Notes: generated by a model from the sequence alone, not told the origin. A DNA stretch of 40,315 bases from Mesobacillus boroniphilus JCM 21738 (GCF_000517385.1 NZ_BAUW01000033.1:1-40315); one strand, 5' to 3'. Shown: positions 8,986-17,629, counted from the stretch's first letter. Numbers and translations are program-made.

Positions 8986-9579
8986 TTATTTATTCATTTT
9001 AGCTAGGAAATCTCCAAGAAGATCGTCCAAATCCTCTTCCTTCTCTTCGATTTCCTCTTCTGGTTTACCGGCTTGCTCAATTGACTCCCAGACAAATGAA
9101 TCAAGGTCATCATCTATTGAATCGTTTTCAAACGTTGAAGCAGTTTCTTCTATTACCGGTGAATCCTCTGCTGCAATCACCGGTGGAAGATCAATCTCTT
9201 CTTCTTGAAGGTACAGGGCTTCATCTATTTCTGTTGACTTACTGTTCAATGATGCTAGCAGTGCCGCTGCCCGTATTGGGTCTGTCAGCAGGTGATAAAC
9301 GATATTGCCCAGCAAAGCCTCTGAATGCTCATGCTTGATCCAATCCCGTTGCGATTTGCTGAGATGGCGCGGGAGAGGGATGGTGATCGTTTCGCGTTCC
9401 CTGGAATATGAATTCCCCACACCCTGCAAGACAAAATCAGCAATCTTGCTAGAGAAATTTCTTCTCTCAGTTTCTTTTAATTTTTGAAGATGCCTTAAGA
9501 TATGGTCTGGTGTATCAGATGGGATCCGGAACGATAGTGCCTGTCCTCTCTTAATCTCATTTGGGTTGGTTTTTTTCAT
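8986..9579 (-). CDS. Ribbon-helix-helix protein, ParR-like partner of ParM homologue
   Basis: 197 residues, not recognised as a named protein. Residues about 12-52 read as a ribbon-helix-helix DNA-binding unit: strand ALSFRIP, helix PDHILRHLQKLKETE, helix NFSSKIADFVLQGV. The rest is helical and then strongly acidic (EEEIEEKEEDLDDLLGDFLA). The gene lies 14 bases downstream of a ParM/StbA-type actin. In such systems an RHH adaptor (ParR) binds repeats at the centromere and links DNA to the actin filament, and the acidic C-terminus could be the filament-binding tail. The ParR role is inferred from position and the RHH pattern; no family match is claimed. Confidence 0.65.
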   Translation of the reverse strand: MKKTNPNEIKRGQALSFRIPSDTPDHILRHLQKLKETERRNFSSKIADFVLQGVGNSYSRERETITIPLPRHLSKSQRDWIKHEHSEALLGNIVYHLLTDPIRAAALLASLNSKSTEIDEALYLQEEEIDLPPVIAAEDSPVIEETASTFENDSIDDDLDSFVWESIEQAGKPEEEIEEKEEDLDDLLGDFLAKMNK

Positions 9580-9593
9580 AAAATCACCTTATT

Positions 9594-10769
9594 TTAGCTT
9601 TTAACAGGTTCAGATGCGGCCTTGCTGCTCTTTTCTGATTTTTTAAAATAATCCATGATGAGCTTATAGTAAGCATTGGCCATCATCCAGATGCTTTCTT
9701 TTTCATCCTCGAAGAATTCGATGTTATAGCCATCAAGATTATTGTTTAATGTCTTGATATATTCTTTTAAAACTGTTGCCCCGCCGCCGACAAAATAGCA
9801 GATTTCAGTCTGTGAGTTCTTTGCCCAGACATTGCGAAGCAGGCGGTATTGCTTTTTAGCCAGTTCAAGAAGGATGCGGTCAGTGATATCATGGACGCTT
9901 GTCCGGCTTCCCTTAACCATGATGTGGTTGCGGTCATTCTTGCGCGTGATGATTTCTACAACATCTGTTCTGCTGTCCAACTCCACGCCATGCTTGCTGC
10001 GGATTTCTTCCCTGATTTGCTCCAGTGCCTCAGAAACACCAAGGTTGAAGCCCTGTGCCTTATCATCATCGACATTGCGGTTCTTTATGACAGCGATATC
10101 TGTTGATAAGCCGCCGATATCCTGGATAAGGATTCTTCTATCAATAAGGTCTTTGTTGATGATTTTCAGGCTATTGTCCATTACTAGATTGATATAAGCC
10201 GCGAAGCCCTCAGGGTAAACCTTCACTTCATCAAATTTAATATTAACTTTCAGACCCTGGTATTTAGGCGTTACGAGGAATTCTACCTGGTGAACGGATC
10301 CAACTAACTTAGAACGATAGCCAGCATCCTTTCCTTCCTTGACTTCACGAAGCGGCAGTCCTGTTCCCAGTGTATAGTTCGCATCGATGACATTCTTGCT
10401 TTTCGGGAACAGCTTAGAATTTTCTTCACTGACTGCATCTAATGCAAGAGTAGCGAACAACATGATCAAAGTCTGATCTTCCTCGGACTTGCTGCTTCCA
10501 GGATCAAGTTCTGTCGCATTATCACTTTTAGTCGCCAGATTGCCGACACGATAAATAGCATTATTATCCTTCAGGGCAGGGGAGTGGACACGTATATGAA
10601 TTCCTTCAAGAGGATCCTTCGTATCAAGCTCCTCAATACCGATGACAGGACGGTCTTCTGTATCCCTTGCTATGATATTAGGGATGTTCAACTCATTATC
10701 AAATTCTCCAAAAATAGCTTTAATAGAATCGTTACCAACATCAACAGCTGCAATTCTAGATTTCGTCAT
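9594..10769 (-). CDS. ParM/StbA-family actin-like ATPase
   Basis: About 391 residues with the actin/Hsp70 ATPase fold. Phosphate-1 motif: RIAAVDVGNDSIKAIFGEF. Phosphate-2 motif: RILIQDIGGLSTDIAVI. Adenosine motif: EICYFVGGGATVLKEYI. The closest known type is the ParM/StbA/Alp family of bacterial filament-forming actins that segregate plasmids, phage or chromosome-borne elements. I prefer ATG 10769 over the in-frame ATG at 10778 because AAAGGA then has normal spacing. An RHH-type gene follows after 14 bases, and a cluster of TGTATACA-like repeats lies directly upstream. This is the ParM-ParR-parC order, here next to housekeeping genes rather than plasmid genes. Confidence 0.88.
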   Translation of the reverse strand: MTKSRIAAVDVGNDSIKAIFGEFDNELNIPNIIARDTEDRPVIGIEELDTKDPLEGIHIRVHSPALKDNNAIYRVGNLATKSDNATELDPGSSKSEEDQTLIMLFATLALDAVSEENSKLFPKSKNVIDANYTLGTGLPLREVKEGKDAGYRSKLVGSVHQVEFLVTPKYQGLKVNIKFDEVKVYPEGFAAYINLVMDNSLKIINKDLIDRRILIQDIGGLSTDIAVIKNRNVDDDKAQGFNLGVSEALEQIREEIRSKHGVELDSRTDVVEIITRKNDRNHIMVKGSRTSVHDITDRILLELAKKQYRLLRNVWAKNSQTEICYFVGGGATVLKEYIKTLNNNLDGYNIEFFEDEKESIWMMANAYYKLIMDYFKKSEKSSKAASEPVKS

Positions 10770-10796
10770 TCCTATCATTCCTTTTCAATAATCTAA

Positions 10797-11057
10797 GTTT
10801 ATGTATACTCTCTTACTATTTTAAAGGTAAAGGTAAATAATAGATACTGCAAGACAATCGAGGAAAAAGAAATATAAATGTAAACATGTAAACAGGCTGT
10901 TAACCTCATGCAGATTGTATACATAATTGTATGTAACGAATACAAAGCTGTATACATGTTGATTTAACAGCAAGTATACAACTTTGTAAACTTGTAAACA
11001 TAATTGTACACGTATTGTTTACAAACTGTATACAAGTTTACGTTTATGTATACATAC
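10797..11057. repeat. Candidate centromere/operator: TGTAWACA repeat cluster
   Basis: About a dozen copies of an 8-bp palindromic core TGTATACA or its variants TGTAAACA/TGTTTACA, for example at 10879, 10887, 10916, 10949, 10985, 10993, 11016, 11027 and 11047, plus weaker copies near 10801 and 10973. Spacing is irregular, with several pairs 8-11 bases apart. The position directly upstream of parM is where parC-type centromeres, which also act as operators for ParR, are found. The repeats are seen; the role is inferred. Confidence 0.7.
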
Positions 11058-11560
11058 GTTTAATGTTGTTTTATTTTTTTGATAATTTCCATATTATACC
11101 TTCTAATTCCCCTACCCTCACTTTTTATAAGTAATTTTCAAGCTATAGAACTGGAACTATATAGGTACTCATTAAAATTCTAAGGTTATATGTATTAAAT
11201 TTAATGTTACTTACCGGAGGGGAATTCATAATTATTGTAAGTGAAATTTTTTAAAAAAGAATAAGAGTGAGTTGCGATTGAAGTAATGGTGAACAAGTAC
11301 AAGCAAGAGCCGCTAAAATAACCCAGAAAAGTCCAAGGGTGAGTTGAACACCAACAGGCTGACTCCCCTCCCCTCTTGGTAAAGGTTAGGAAAATCAGTG
11401 TTAGATATAGTCGAAGGATGACGACAGAGGAAGAAGATTACGAAATAAAATAATTAAGCCAGGTTACTGCCTGGATAAAAGATGACATGTTTCTTGTAGA
11501 ACACGCCTTTTTATACGGCTTTATTAATAATAAAGCTACTTAGTGGAATAGTCTTCTGAA
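11058..11560. other. Intergenic region with several potential RNA hairpins
   Basis: No open frame with a credible start is seen. Inverted repeats include ACTTAC...GTAAGT (about 11209-11243), CCAAG...CTTGG (11333-11379) with an inner GAGT/ACTC pairing, CCAGG...CCTGG (11459-11474) and GCTTTATT...AATAAAGC (11518-11535), ending at the strong terminator at 11566. A non-coding RNA is possible but unproven. I did not recognise a known RNA class. Confidence 0.3.
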
Positions 11561-11565
11561 AGGAG

Positions 11566-11606
11566 AAAAAGCCCTGATGGACCACCGGTCGTCCATCAGG
11601 GCTTTT
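11566..11606. terminator. Strong bidirectional terminator
   Basis: The perfect 17-bp arms AAAAAGCCCTGATGGAC and GTCCATCAGGGCTTTTT sit around a 7-base loop. It lies just after the RND remnant and also closes the region to its left. Confidence 0.92.
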
Positions 11607-11609
11607 TCA

Positions 11610-11873
11610 TTAGTTTTCTACAATGTCTTTACGGTTTTTCTTGAACATTTTAGAGAGAACTTCATAAACAATCGGGATCGATACATCCTCCATAACTTTT
11701 TCAGGAGTCGCCCCAGGATACACATCCATAACCATTAGGTATGGGATTGAAATATTCGGGATGGTCTCCATGTTCATCCGTGTACCAGAATAAATACCGG
11801 ATACCGTGATGATAATCGTAAGCAGCCATACGGCCAGTTTATTTCCAAGTATAAAATTGACTAAATCCTTCAC
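11610..11873 (-). pseudogene. RND efflux pump remnant (N-terminus joined to C-terminus)
   Basis: An 87-residue frame with a GTG start and AGGCAGG upstream. Residues 1-65 are the N-terminus of an AcrB/SwrC-type RND exporter: first membrane helix LAVWLLTIIITVSG, then ETIPNISIPYLMV and VYPGATPEKVMEDV. Residues 66-87 (IPIVYEVLSKMFKKNRKD) resemble the last membrane helix end and cytoplasmic tail of the same family, whose full members are about 1,000-1,070 residues. An in-frame internal deletion of more than 900 residues would explain this, with the shared IPI at the junction as a possible short-homology site. A TetR-type palindrome remains upstream and a terminator remains downstream. The peptide cannot be a working pump. 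Confidence 0.65.
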
Positions 11874-11917
11874 TACTGCACCTGCCTCAAAATGACTTTA
11901 TTAACCATAATATCATT

Positions 11918-11936
11918 GGTGACTGACCGGTCATTT
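11918..11936 (-). promoter_or_regulatory. TetR-type operator upstream of the RND remnant
   Basis: GACTGACCGGTCA contains the perfect palindrome TGACCGGTCA (11924-11933), the shape commonly bound by TetR/AcrR-family repressors that control RND and MFS pumps. It lies about 50 bases before the GTG start. No TetR gene is nearby. Confidence 0.55.
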
Positions 11937-11973
11937 GTTAATCTCGGATGTACAGTAGTGATATTAAATTGCA

Positions 11974-12005
11974 TGGAAAAAACCGCTTCATAAAGGAGCG
12001 GATTT
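11974..12005 (-). terminator. Terminator of the small lipoprotein gene
   Basis: On the minus strand CCGCT...AGCGG is followed by TTTTTT. It lies about 90 bases beyond the stop of the lipoprotein gene. Confidence 0.7.
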
Positions 12006-12051
12006 TGTATTTTTACAATATAAGAATGTACAAACTTCACTACGCTAATTG

Positions 12052-12090
12052 TCTAGCTCCAGCGCCTAACCCCTCGAGTCGCTTCCGCTT
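12052..12090 (-). repeat. Half copy of dispersed palindromic repeat
   Basis: TCTAGCTCCAGCGCCTA and CCCCTCGAGTCGCTTC match, in inverted orientation, the right half of the element at 22432-22552 with few mismatches. Only one arm is present. It lies immediately after the stop codon of the lipoprotein gene. Confidence 0.75.
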
Positions 12091-12093
12091 TTC

Positions 12094-12243
12094 TTATTCA
12101 TCGTCTATTTCGCCATCACCAATTTCATCTTCTTCCTCTACATCCTCCAGTTGTTCCCCCTCCTCAGGCGGTGCATCATTGCCGCAGCCCGTCACGGTGA
12201 ACATGGAAATGGCCAATAAAAACATGAACAATAGCTTTTTCAT
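12094..12243 (-). CDS. Small acidic lipoprotein
   Basis: A 49-residue protein. It starts with lysines and a hydrophobic signal (MKKLLFMFLLAISMF) and then a lipobox TVTGC with the acylated cysteine at position 20. The mature part is only 29 residues and nearly all acidic (QLEDVEEEDEIGDGEIDDE). The start is well supported by AGGAGG seven bases upstream. The product should be a short acidic tail anchored to the outer face of the membrane. No family is recognised; function unknown. The stop is followed by a half copy of a dispersed repeat and then a terminator. Confidence 0.8.
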   Translation of the reverse strand: MKKLLFMFLLAISMFTVTGCGNDAPPEEGEQLEDVEEEDEIGDGEIDDE

Positions 12244-12477
12244 TTATCATTCCTCCTTTTATTGAAGTTTTTCCTAGGCTTTCTTTTTCTATGTAGGGAA
12301 TTTTGTAAAATTAGAGCACATTCTTGCAAAATCCTGAAGGGCCTAGAAGCCTGGCAGAATTCGTTTATACGGTTAAAATCAAAGCGAACAATATGTAAAA
12401 CCTTGATAAAAAATTCATTTTTTGTAATAAAACCAAGCAAAAGACACACACTAAATAGCAAAGGAGTGACTCGCCGA

Positions 12478-13470
12478 ATGAGTGGAACAAATGTAGACCT
12501 TACCTCAACAGAAGTATCAAATATATGGTCTTCCTACTTGAAAAGCAGCATGGAGTTGAGGTTTTTTCAATATTTCTATGCAACCACAGAAGATTCAGAC
12601 GTTAAAAATATAGTGGAAAAACTGATGGGATTTTCTCAGCAAAGTCTAGAAGATTTAAAGAGGATTTTCACAAAAGAGAATATGACCTTCCCTCTAGGTT
12701 TTACGGAAAAGGATGTAAGGCTTGACGCTGATAAAGTTTTTTCCGACATCTTTACCCTATACATTTGCCATGATATAACGATGCTTTCATTAAGCACATA
12801 CCCAAGCGCTTTGCCCGATTGCCCCAGGAAGGATGTCAGGAATTATTTCCAGAATGCAATAGAATTTACGCTGCAAATTCAAAACGAAATTATTGATTTA
12901 ATGCTGTCAAAAGGGGTCTTTTTGAAGTCACCTCAGGTAGCAATGGACCATACAGTCGATTTGGTTGATGAAATGAAATATCTCAATGGCCTATTCGGTG
13001 GCTCGAGACCTGTGAATGCAGCAGAAATCGCAAACCTCTCAAGAGTCATCCATCGCGCTCGTTTTTCAAAAATGGTCCTTGTCACTTTCAGTAAACTCTC
13101 CTCTCACAAAGATGTTAAACAGCATTTCAGCAAAGGAAGAGATGCACTAGAAAAAGTCCTGGATTCTCTTGAAGAGGTTTTTGAGAAAGAAAATATTCCT
13201 TATTCAGCTTCTGGTGACTTCAATATATTTGATGCAAGACATTCGCCTTTTTCCGATAAATTGATGTTATTTTTCGTCAACACCTGCATTGGCATGTTCT
13301 GCTTCACCATGATCAACCAAGCCCTGACCTCCAGTTTGAGGACTGATATCGTCACCAAATTCACGATGATTTCCACGCAAATGAAGAAATATTACGGAAA
13401 AGGCTTGCTGTTGACCATCACCGAAAAATGGCTCGAACAGCCGCCTCAGGCTTTTGATCGGAAGGTATAA
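12478..13470 (+). CDS. DUF3231 family protein
   Basis: 330 residues, almost wholly helical. It consists of two tandem halves of about 165 residues: the first begins LTSTEVSNIWSSYLKSSMEL and the second contains NAAEIANLSRVIHRARFSKM. This doubling is typical of DUF3231, a ferritin-like helical family common in spore-forming Bacillaceae and of unknown function. ATG 12478 is preceded by AAGGAG at 11 bases. An in-frame extension back to 12262 has no Shine-Dalgarno and an atypical composition, so I rejected it. The gene is monocistronic, with a terminator immediately downstream. Confidence 0.88.
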   Translation: MSGTNVDLTSTEVSNIWSSYLKSSMELRFFQYFYATTEDSDVKNIVEKLMGFSQQSLEDLKRIFTKENMTFPLGFTEKDVRLDADKVFSDIFTLYICHDITMLSLSTYPSALPDCPRKDVRNYFQNAIEFTLQIQNEIIDLMLSKGVFLKSPQVAMDHTVDLVDEMKYLNGLFGGSRPVNAAEIANLSRVIHRARFSKMVLVTFSKLSSHKDVKQHFSKGRDALEKVLDSLEEVFEKENIPYSASGDFNIFDARHSPFSDKLMLFFVNTCIGMFCFTMINQALTSSLRTDIVTKFTMISTQMKKYYGKGLLLTITEKWLEQPPQAFDRKV

Positions 13471-13513
13471 AAAAAGGATTCCAGCTGGAGTAATCCAGAG
13501 GAATCCTTTTTTA
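13470..13513. terminator. Bidirectional terminator between convergent genes
   Basis: AAAAAAGGATTCC pairs with GGAATCCTTTTTT. It separates the DUF3231 gene from the subtilase gene. Confidence 0.85.
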
Positions 13514-13516
13514 AAA

Positions 13517-15919
13517 TTATTCTTTTGTTACCAGGTAGGCTTTGTATTCTGCCTTCCCTGCTTGTTCCACATAAACTGCTAGTACCCAATCTCCGTTAGG
13601 AAGTTCAATACCATTCTGTACTGTTCCATCCCATAGGAATTCATGGTATGGAACAGGAGCATTTGTGAATGAACCGAGTGTATCAACAAAGCCTCCAATT
13701 GTTCCATTAGCATTAAATACATATAAATCGTATTCTAATACCTCAGCACCTCCAGGCAGATACGCACCAACATAGTATCCATCCTCACCTGCGTTTTCCA
13801 TAAACGCTCCTGTTACACGAGGATAATCCGGCTCACCGACGAACAGGATGGTCGGAACATCAATCTCCTGTGTGCCGTCGCTAATTATGATTGTACCTTC
13901 ATAATAGCCTGGTTCCAGTTTGGAAGTATCAACCTGGACATTGAAGTTCACTTGCTGGGACTTGCCTGCGTTAACTTTTAAGTTCTTGCTTGTCATAACT
14001 TTGATGCCATCAGAATTTCTAGCAAATTCCACATCAAAGCTATATGTCTTGCTTTTTTCTGAAAGATTCTTGATTTCAAAGCTGTTCTTTTCTACCTGCT
14101 TGCCGCTATCCTTCACAAACTTGCCGAATGAGTGACTGCCAGGAGCGACAAGAGTTTTTGTATTCAAAGCATCAACAATACGGATGCTTCCTGCACCCTG
14201 AGAGTTATGAGCGTATACTTCACCTGTAGCTGGGTCAATCACATCTACTGCAGTGTTCATCAATGCAGCCTTAACATCTTCAGTACTCCAATGAGGGTGT
14301 TTCTGTAAAAGTAATGCAGCCGCACCAGCAACGTGTGGTGAAGACATACTTGTACCTTGCAATGCCGCATATCCTTCGCCAGGGAAAGTACTTACGATAT
14401 TAACACCAGGAGCTGACACATCCGGCTTGATCATCCAAGTATGTGTAACTGGACCGCGGGAAGAGAAGCCCGCCATACTTTCGCCGACTGCCTTGTCAAA
14501 CGCAATATTGAATGATACTTTGTTATTGCCTGCTGCTAACTCCGCGAGCAATTTCTCGCCATCTGCCAATGTTGTCTTAATAGTTGGGACTGCCAAACCA
14601 GGAACATCTGCATGTTCTCCAGCAATATTGTTGAAGATAATTGCGCCGACAGCACCAGCATTTTTCGCATTTTTCGCTTTGTCAACAAATGGATAATCCC
14701 CACGAATGATTAAAGCGATTTTTCCTTCTAGATCTTTACCTTCGAAATCACTTGCTGCACCTTTACCAACGTATACAAACTCAAACTCTTTGTCATTTAG
14801 AGCAAGTAATTCTTCATCACTTGGAAAACCTTGAACTTTTGCTGAAGGATATTCCACTCCTTCAGATGTAAAAACCTCGGATGTGTACATATTATAAGGC
14901 AACTGTGTTGCCCCTACAGAAATCGCATCACGGGAAGTACCAGGAGATCCAACTGTCCAGTTATTCGGCCCAGCATTTCCGTTGGAAGTAACAGCTACTA
15001 CGCCTTCAGCCATTGCCCAATCCAGCGCAATGGAAGTAGCCCAGTCAGGGTTATTCAATGAGTTACCTAGAGACAGGTTCATGACATCTGCGCCATCTTG
15101 AACAGCTAGTTCGATACCAGCTACAACATCTTCTGTCGTACCGCCATTAGGACCAAGGACACGGTATCCTAGCAATTTAGCATCTGGAGCGACCCCATTA
15201 ATTGCTCCATTGGCAGCTACTGTTCCTGATACGTGCGTACCGTGGTATTGTCCTGGACCTTCCTGTGGGTCCTCATCATCATTTACAAAGTCATACCCTT
15301 TGTAATCTCCAAAAGCGTGAACAAGATCAGGGTGAGTGTAATCAACTCCAGTATCGATTACGGCTACAGTAACTCCCTCTCCAGTAAAACCTGCGTCCCA
15401 CGCTTCATTAGAACCGATAAATGGAGCACTGTTCATCATATTCGGGCTAAACTCTTCTGCAGAAATTTCTTCAGCAGAAATGACATCAGCTGTGTAATGA
15501 ACATTCGGATAAACAGCCTTTACGCCTGGCAGCGCCATTAGTTTAATAATTTCATTTGCTGGCAGTTTTGCAGAGAAACCAGAGAATACATAGTCATACT
15601 CTCTTTTTACCTCTGCACTTTTCACGGAGTTCTTTAATGCACCAATTACTTTTCCTCGTTCAGACTTCAAGCTGGCCTTTGTCTGCTTCTTTCCTTTATG
15701 CTTTGCTTCCACAATTGATTCTGCTTCCAGTTCGACAATGACCGAAGTCGGCCTGCTTGAAGAAAGTTCAATATCCCCGAAAATCTCTGCCAAAGGCAAT
15801 TCAGTCAATTTAATTTGTGAGGTTGTCCCTCCATTTGCTGCTGCCCCAAAGCCAAATGTAGAAAAAATCATTACAAATGCAACTAATGTCAGTAATCCTC
15901 TTGGAAAATACCTCTTCAT
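13517..15919 (-). CDS. Secreted subtilisin-family serine protease (Vpr-like)
   Basis: 800 residues. A signal peptide covers about residues 1-28. An I9-type propeptide follows (about 57-145, with KREYDYVFSGFSAKLP). The S8 catalytic domain has D189 (VAVIDTGVDY), H226 (YHGTHVSGT), oxyanion N around 313-315 (TSNGNAGP) and S524 (GTSMSSPHVAG). A protease-associated domain is inserted between His and Ser (about 375-470). The C-terminal part holds a beta-sandwich and a FlgD-like Ig segment (LWDGTVQNGIELPNGDWVLA). Length and layout match Bacillus Vpr (about 806 residues), an extracellular protease. It is monocistronic; no regulator site is evident. Confidence 0.92.
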   Translation of the reverse strand: MKRYFPRGLLTLVAFVMIFSTFGFGAAANGGTTSQIKLTELPLAEIFGDIELSSSRPTSVIVELEAESIVEAKHKGKKQTKASLKSERGKVIGALKNSVKSAEVKREYDYVFSGFSAKLPANEIIKLMALPGVKAVYPNVHYTADVISAEEISAEEFSPNMMNSAPFIGSNEAWDAGFTGEGVTVAVIDTGVDYTHPDLVHAFGDYKGYDFVNDDEDPQEGPGQYHGTHVSGTVAANGAINGVAPDAKLLGYRVLGPNGGTTEDVVAGIELAVQDGADVMNLSLGNSLNNPDWATSIALDWAMAEGVVAVTSNGNAGPNNWTVGSPGTSRDAISVGATQLPYNMYTSEVFTSEGVEYPSAKVQGFPSDEELLALNDKEFEFVYVGKGAASDFEGKDLEGKIALIIRGDYPFVDKAKNAKNAGAVGAIIFNNIAGEHADVPGLAVPTIKTTLADGEKLLAELAAGNNKVSFNIAFDKAVGESMAGFSSRGPVTHTWMIKPDVSAPGVNIVSTFPGEGYAALQGTSMSSPHVAGAAALLLQKHPHWSTEDVKAALMNTAVDVIDPATGEVYAHNSQGAGSIRIVDALNTKTLVAPGSHSFGKFVKDSGKQVEKNSFEIKNLSEKSKTYSFDVEFARNSDGIKVMTSKNLKVNAGKSQQVNFNVQVDTSKLEPGYYEGTIIISDGTQEIDVPTILFVGEPDYPRVTGAFMENAGEDGYYVGAYLPGGAEVLEYDLYVFNANGTIGGFVDTLGSFTNAPVPYHEFLWDGTVQNGIELPNGDWVLAVYVEQAGKAEYKAYLVTKE

Positions 15920-16349
15920 TCCTTCGCCTCATCCTCTCTAGTAAAATTCTCTAAAACCCTCCCTCTTCTATACTGAAAAAGCACCTCCTTAGGAAAAAAG
16001 AGCGAGTATGTATCTAAAAAATCTCTTACCTATTACTAATTAACTAATCTTTCATAATAACCTTCATTTAATTATCCAAAAATACTGACTATATTCACCA
16101 AAAAAATAACACGTAACCCTAATAAAACCTATACACTAACAATTTTTGATAAGGTTCATATTAATTCTTCAAAATCTGAACTTACAAGCATATAGAGCTA
16201 TCTTCACCACCCACTTAGTCACCTTTACCAATTCCGCTATTGTCTGTTTCGGTCAACAAGTGTAATTTATTATTAAGCGCAGTTTTTTGAACATAGTCAT
16301 CAGCACTAAGTTAAAAAACAATTTTATGAAAATGAGGGGAAACTAGAAA
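15920..16349. other. Intergenic region between divergent protease and symporter genes
   Basis: AT-rich, 430 bases. It should hold the divergent promoters of the subtilase and the symporter. I see no convincing gene, operator palindrome or RNA element, only the Shine-Dalgarno GAGGGG for the symporter at about 16333. Confidence 0.4.
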
Positions 16350-17579
16350 TTGAACATTTGGCATTCATACAAAAATTCATCTTTTATTTTAAAAATGACA
16401 GTCGGCTTTGTACTTGGTATATTAGCTGGTGTTTTATTAGGCGCGGAGGCCGAGATTTTCAGGCCATTTGGAACACTGTTAATAAAATTGCTTAATCTTA
16501 TCGCTACTCCCGTTGTGTTCCTGACGGTTGTGCTGGCAGTCAATCAAATGAATCCTGCGCAATTAGGCAGGACAGGCGGTAAGCTGGTGCTTTATTATGG
16601 AGCGACAACAGCTGCTGCCGTCTTGATTGGCCTCGGTCTTGCATTGTGGATCAATCCAGGGAAATCTCTTACCCTTTCTAATGCCGAGGTTGAGAAGCCT
16701 GCAACACCTTCCATCTCAGACGTGATCTTTAATATTGTCCCGGATAATTTCTTCTCAGCTTTTACATCAGGAAACTTAATGGCCATCCTGTTCCTGGCAA
16801 TTATTATTGGCTTTACGATTTCAGGAATGAGATTTGCTAATGAGGAAAAAATCCAAAACTATGGAGCCCAGCTGCAAACATTTTTTGAAGCTGCGAATGA
16901 GTTGTTTTTCAGGATTCTAAAGGGCATCCTCCTATACGCTCCAATCGGTATTTTTGCGATAAGTGCTTCCACTTTTAGCACACAAGGTTGGGATACATTA
17001 ACTTCCCTGTTGGAATTTACAGCAGTATTTTATATCGGGGTCATTATTCTATGGATCTTTGTTTATGGCGGGACATTGAAACTATTCAAGATTCCGGTCA
17101 AAAGCTTCTTTGCTAATACAAAAGATGCCTACACGACGGCGTTTTTCACTTCCAGCAGCATTGCCTCTTTGCCAGTGGCGATTGAAAGTGCGAAGAAGGC
17201 TGGCATCAGCGAGAAAATGGTGAATTTCAGTTTACCTCTGGGGGCTGTGTTCAATTCTGATGGCGGAGCGCTCCGGATGGGCGCCTCGATTGTCTTTGCT
17301 GCCAATGTAACAGGTATCAGCTTCTCGCTGACTGATTTCATTACCATCGTCCTTATTGGCACACTCCTTTCCATTGGTACAGCTGGCATCCCTGCCGCAG
17401 GTCTGGTGACCCTGTCAGTCGTGCTGACGATGTTTGACCTGCCGCTAGAAGTCGTTGCACTGATCGCCGGCGTCGATGCCATCATCGGAATGGCAGGAAC
17501 AGCATCGAATGTAGTCGGAGACGTCGTTGGTGCTGCAGTAGTTGATCAATCTGAGAAGAAAGCCGAAATGGCTGGTTAA
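16350..17579 (+). CDS. Dicarboxylate/amino acid:cation symporter (DAACS family)
   Basis: 409 residues, usual length for GltP/GltT/DctA-type sodium- or proton-coupled carriers. It has eight membrane helices and two re-entrant loops. The serine-rich loop is FFTSSSIASLPVAIESAKKA. The helix-7 segment reads GAVFNSDGGALRMGASIVFA, where the family usually has NMDGT. The second loop is GTAGIPAAGLVTLSVVL, and the helix-8 segment is GVDAIIGMAGTASNVVGDVV. The S-D-G change in the sodium-site motif makes substrate prediction (glutamate, aspartate, C4-dicarboxylate or cystine) unsafe. The start is TTG with GAGGGG upstream. It is monocistronic, with a terminator after it. Confidence 0.9.
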   Translation: MNIWHSYKNSSFILKMTVGFVLGILAGVLLGAEAEIFRPFGTLLIKLLNLIATPVVFLTVVLAVNQMNPAQLGRTGGKLVLYYGATTAAAVLIGLGLALWINPGKSLTLSNAEVEKPATPSISDVIFNIVPDNFFSAFTSGNLMAILFLAIIIGFTISGMRFANEEKIQNYGAQLQTFFEAANELFFRILKGILLYAPIGIFAISASTFSTQGWDTLTSLLEFTAVFYIGVIILWIFVYGGTLKLFKIPVKSFFANTKDAYTTAFFTSSSIASLPVAIESAKKAGISEKMVNFSLPLGAVFNSDGGALRMGASIVFAANVTGISFSLTDFITIVLIGTLLSIGTAGIPAAGLVTLSVVLTMFDLPLEVVALIAGVDAIIGMAGTASNVVGDVVGAAVVDQSEKKAEMAG

Positions 17580-17587
17580 TAAAGACA

Positions 17588-17622
17588 AAGAGACCGCATC
17601 TGCTCGTAGATGCGGTCTTTTA
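17588..17622. terminator. Bidirectional terminator
   Basis: AGACCGCATCT pairs with AGATGCGGTCT and is followed by TTTT. It lies between the convergent symporter and reductase genes. Confidence 0.88.
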
Positions 17623-17629
17623 TATTCAA

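Noticed and set aside
11230..11560. Known structured RNAs (RNase P RNA, tmRNA, SRP RNA, T-box)
   Set aside because: I compared the conserved cores I remember and none is present. Only simple hairpins are visible.
12262..12477. N-terminal extension of the DUF3231 protein
   Set aside because: No Shine-Dalgarno at the early start and atypical residues. ATG 12478 has AAGGAG and matches the family start.
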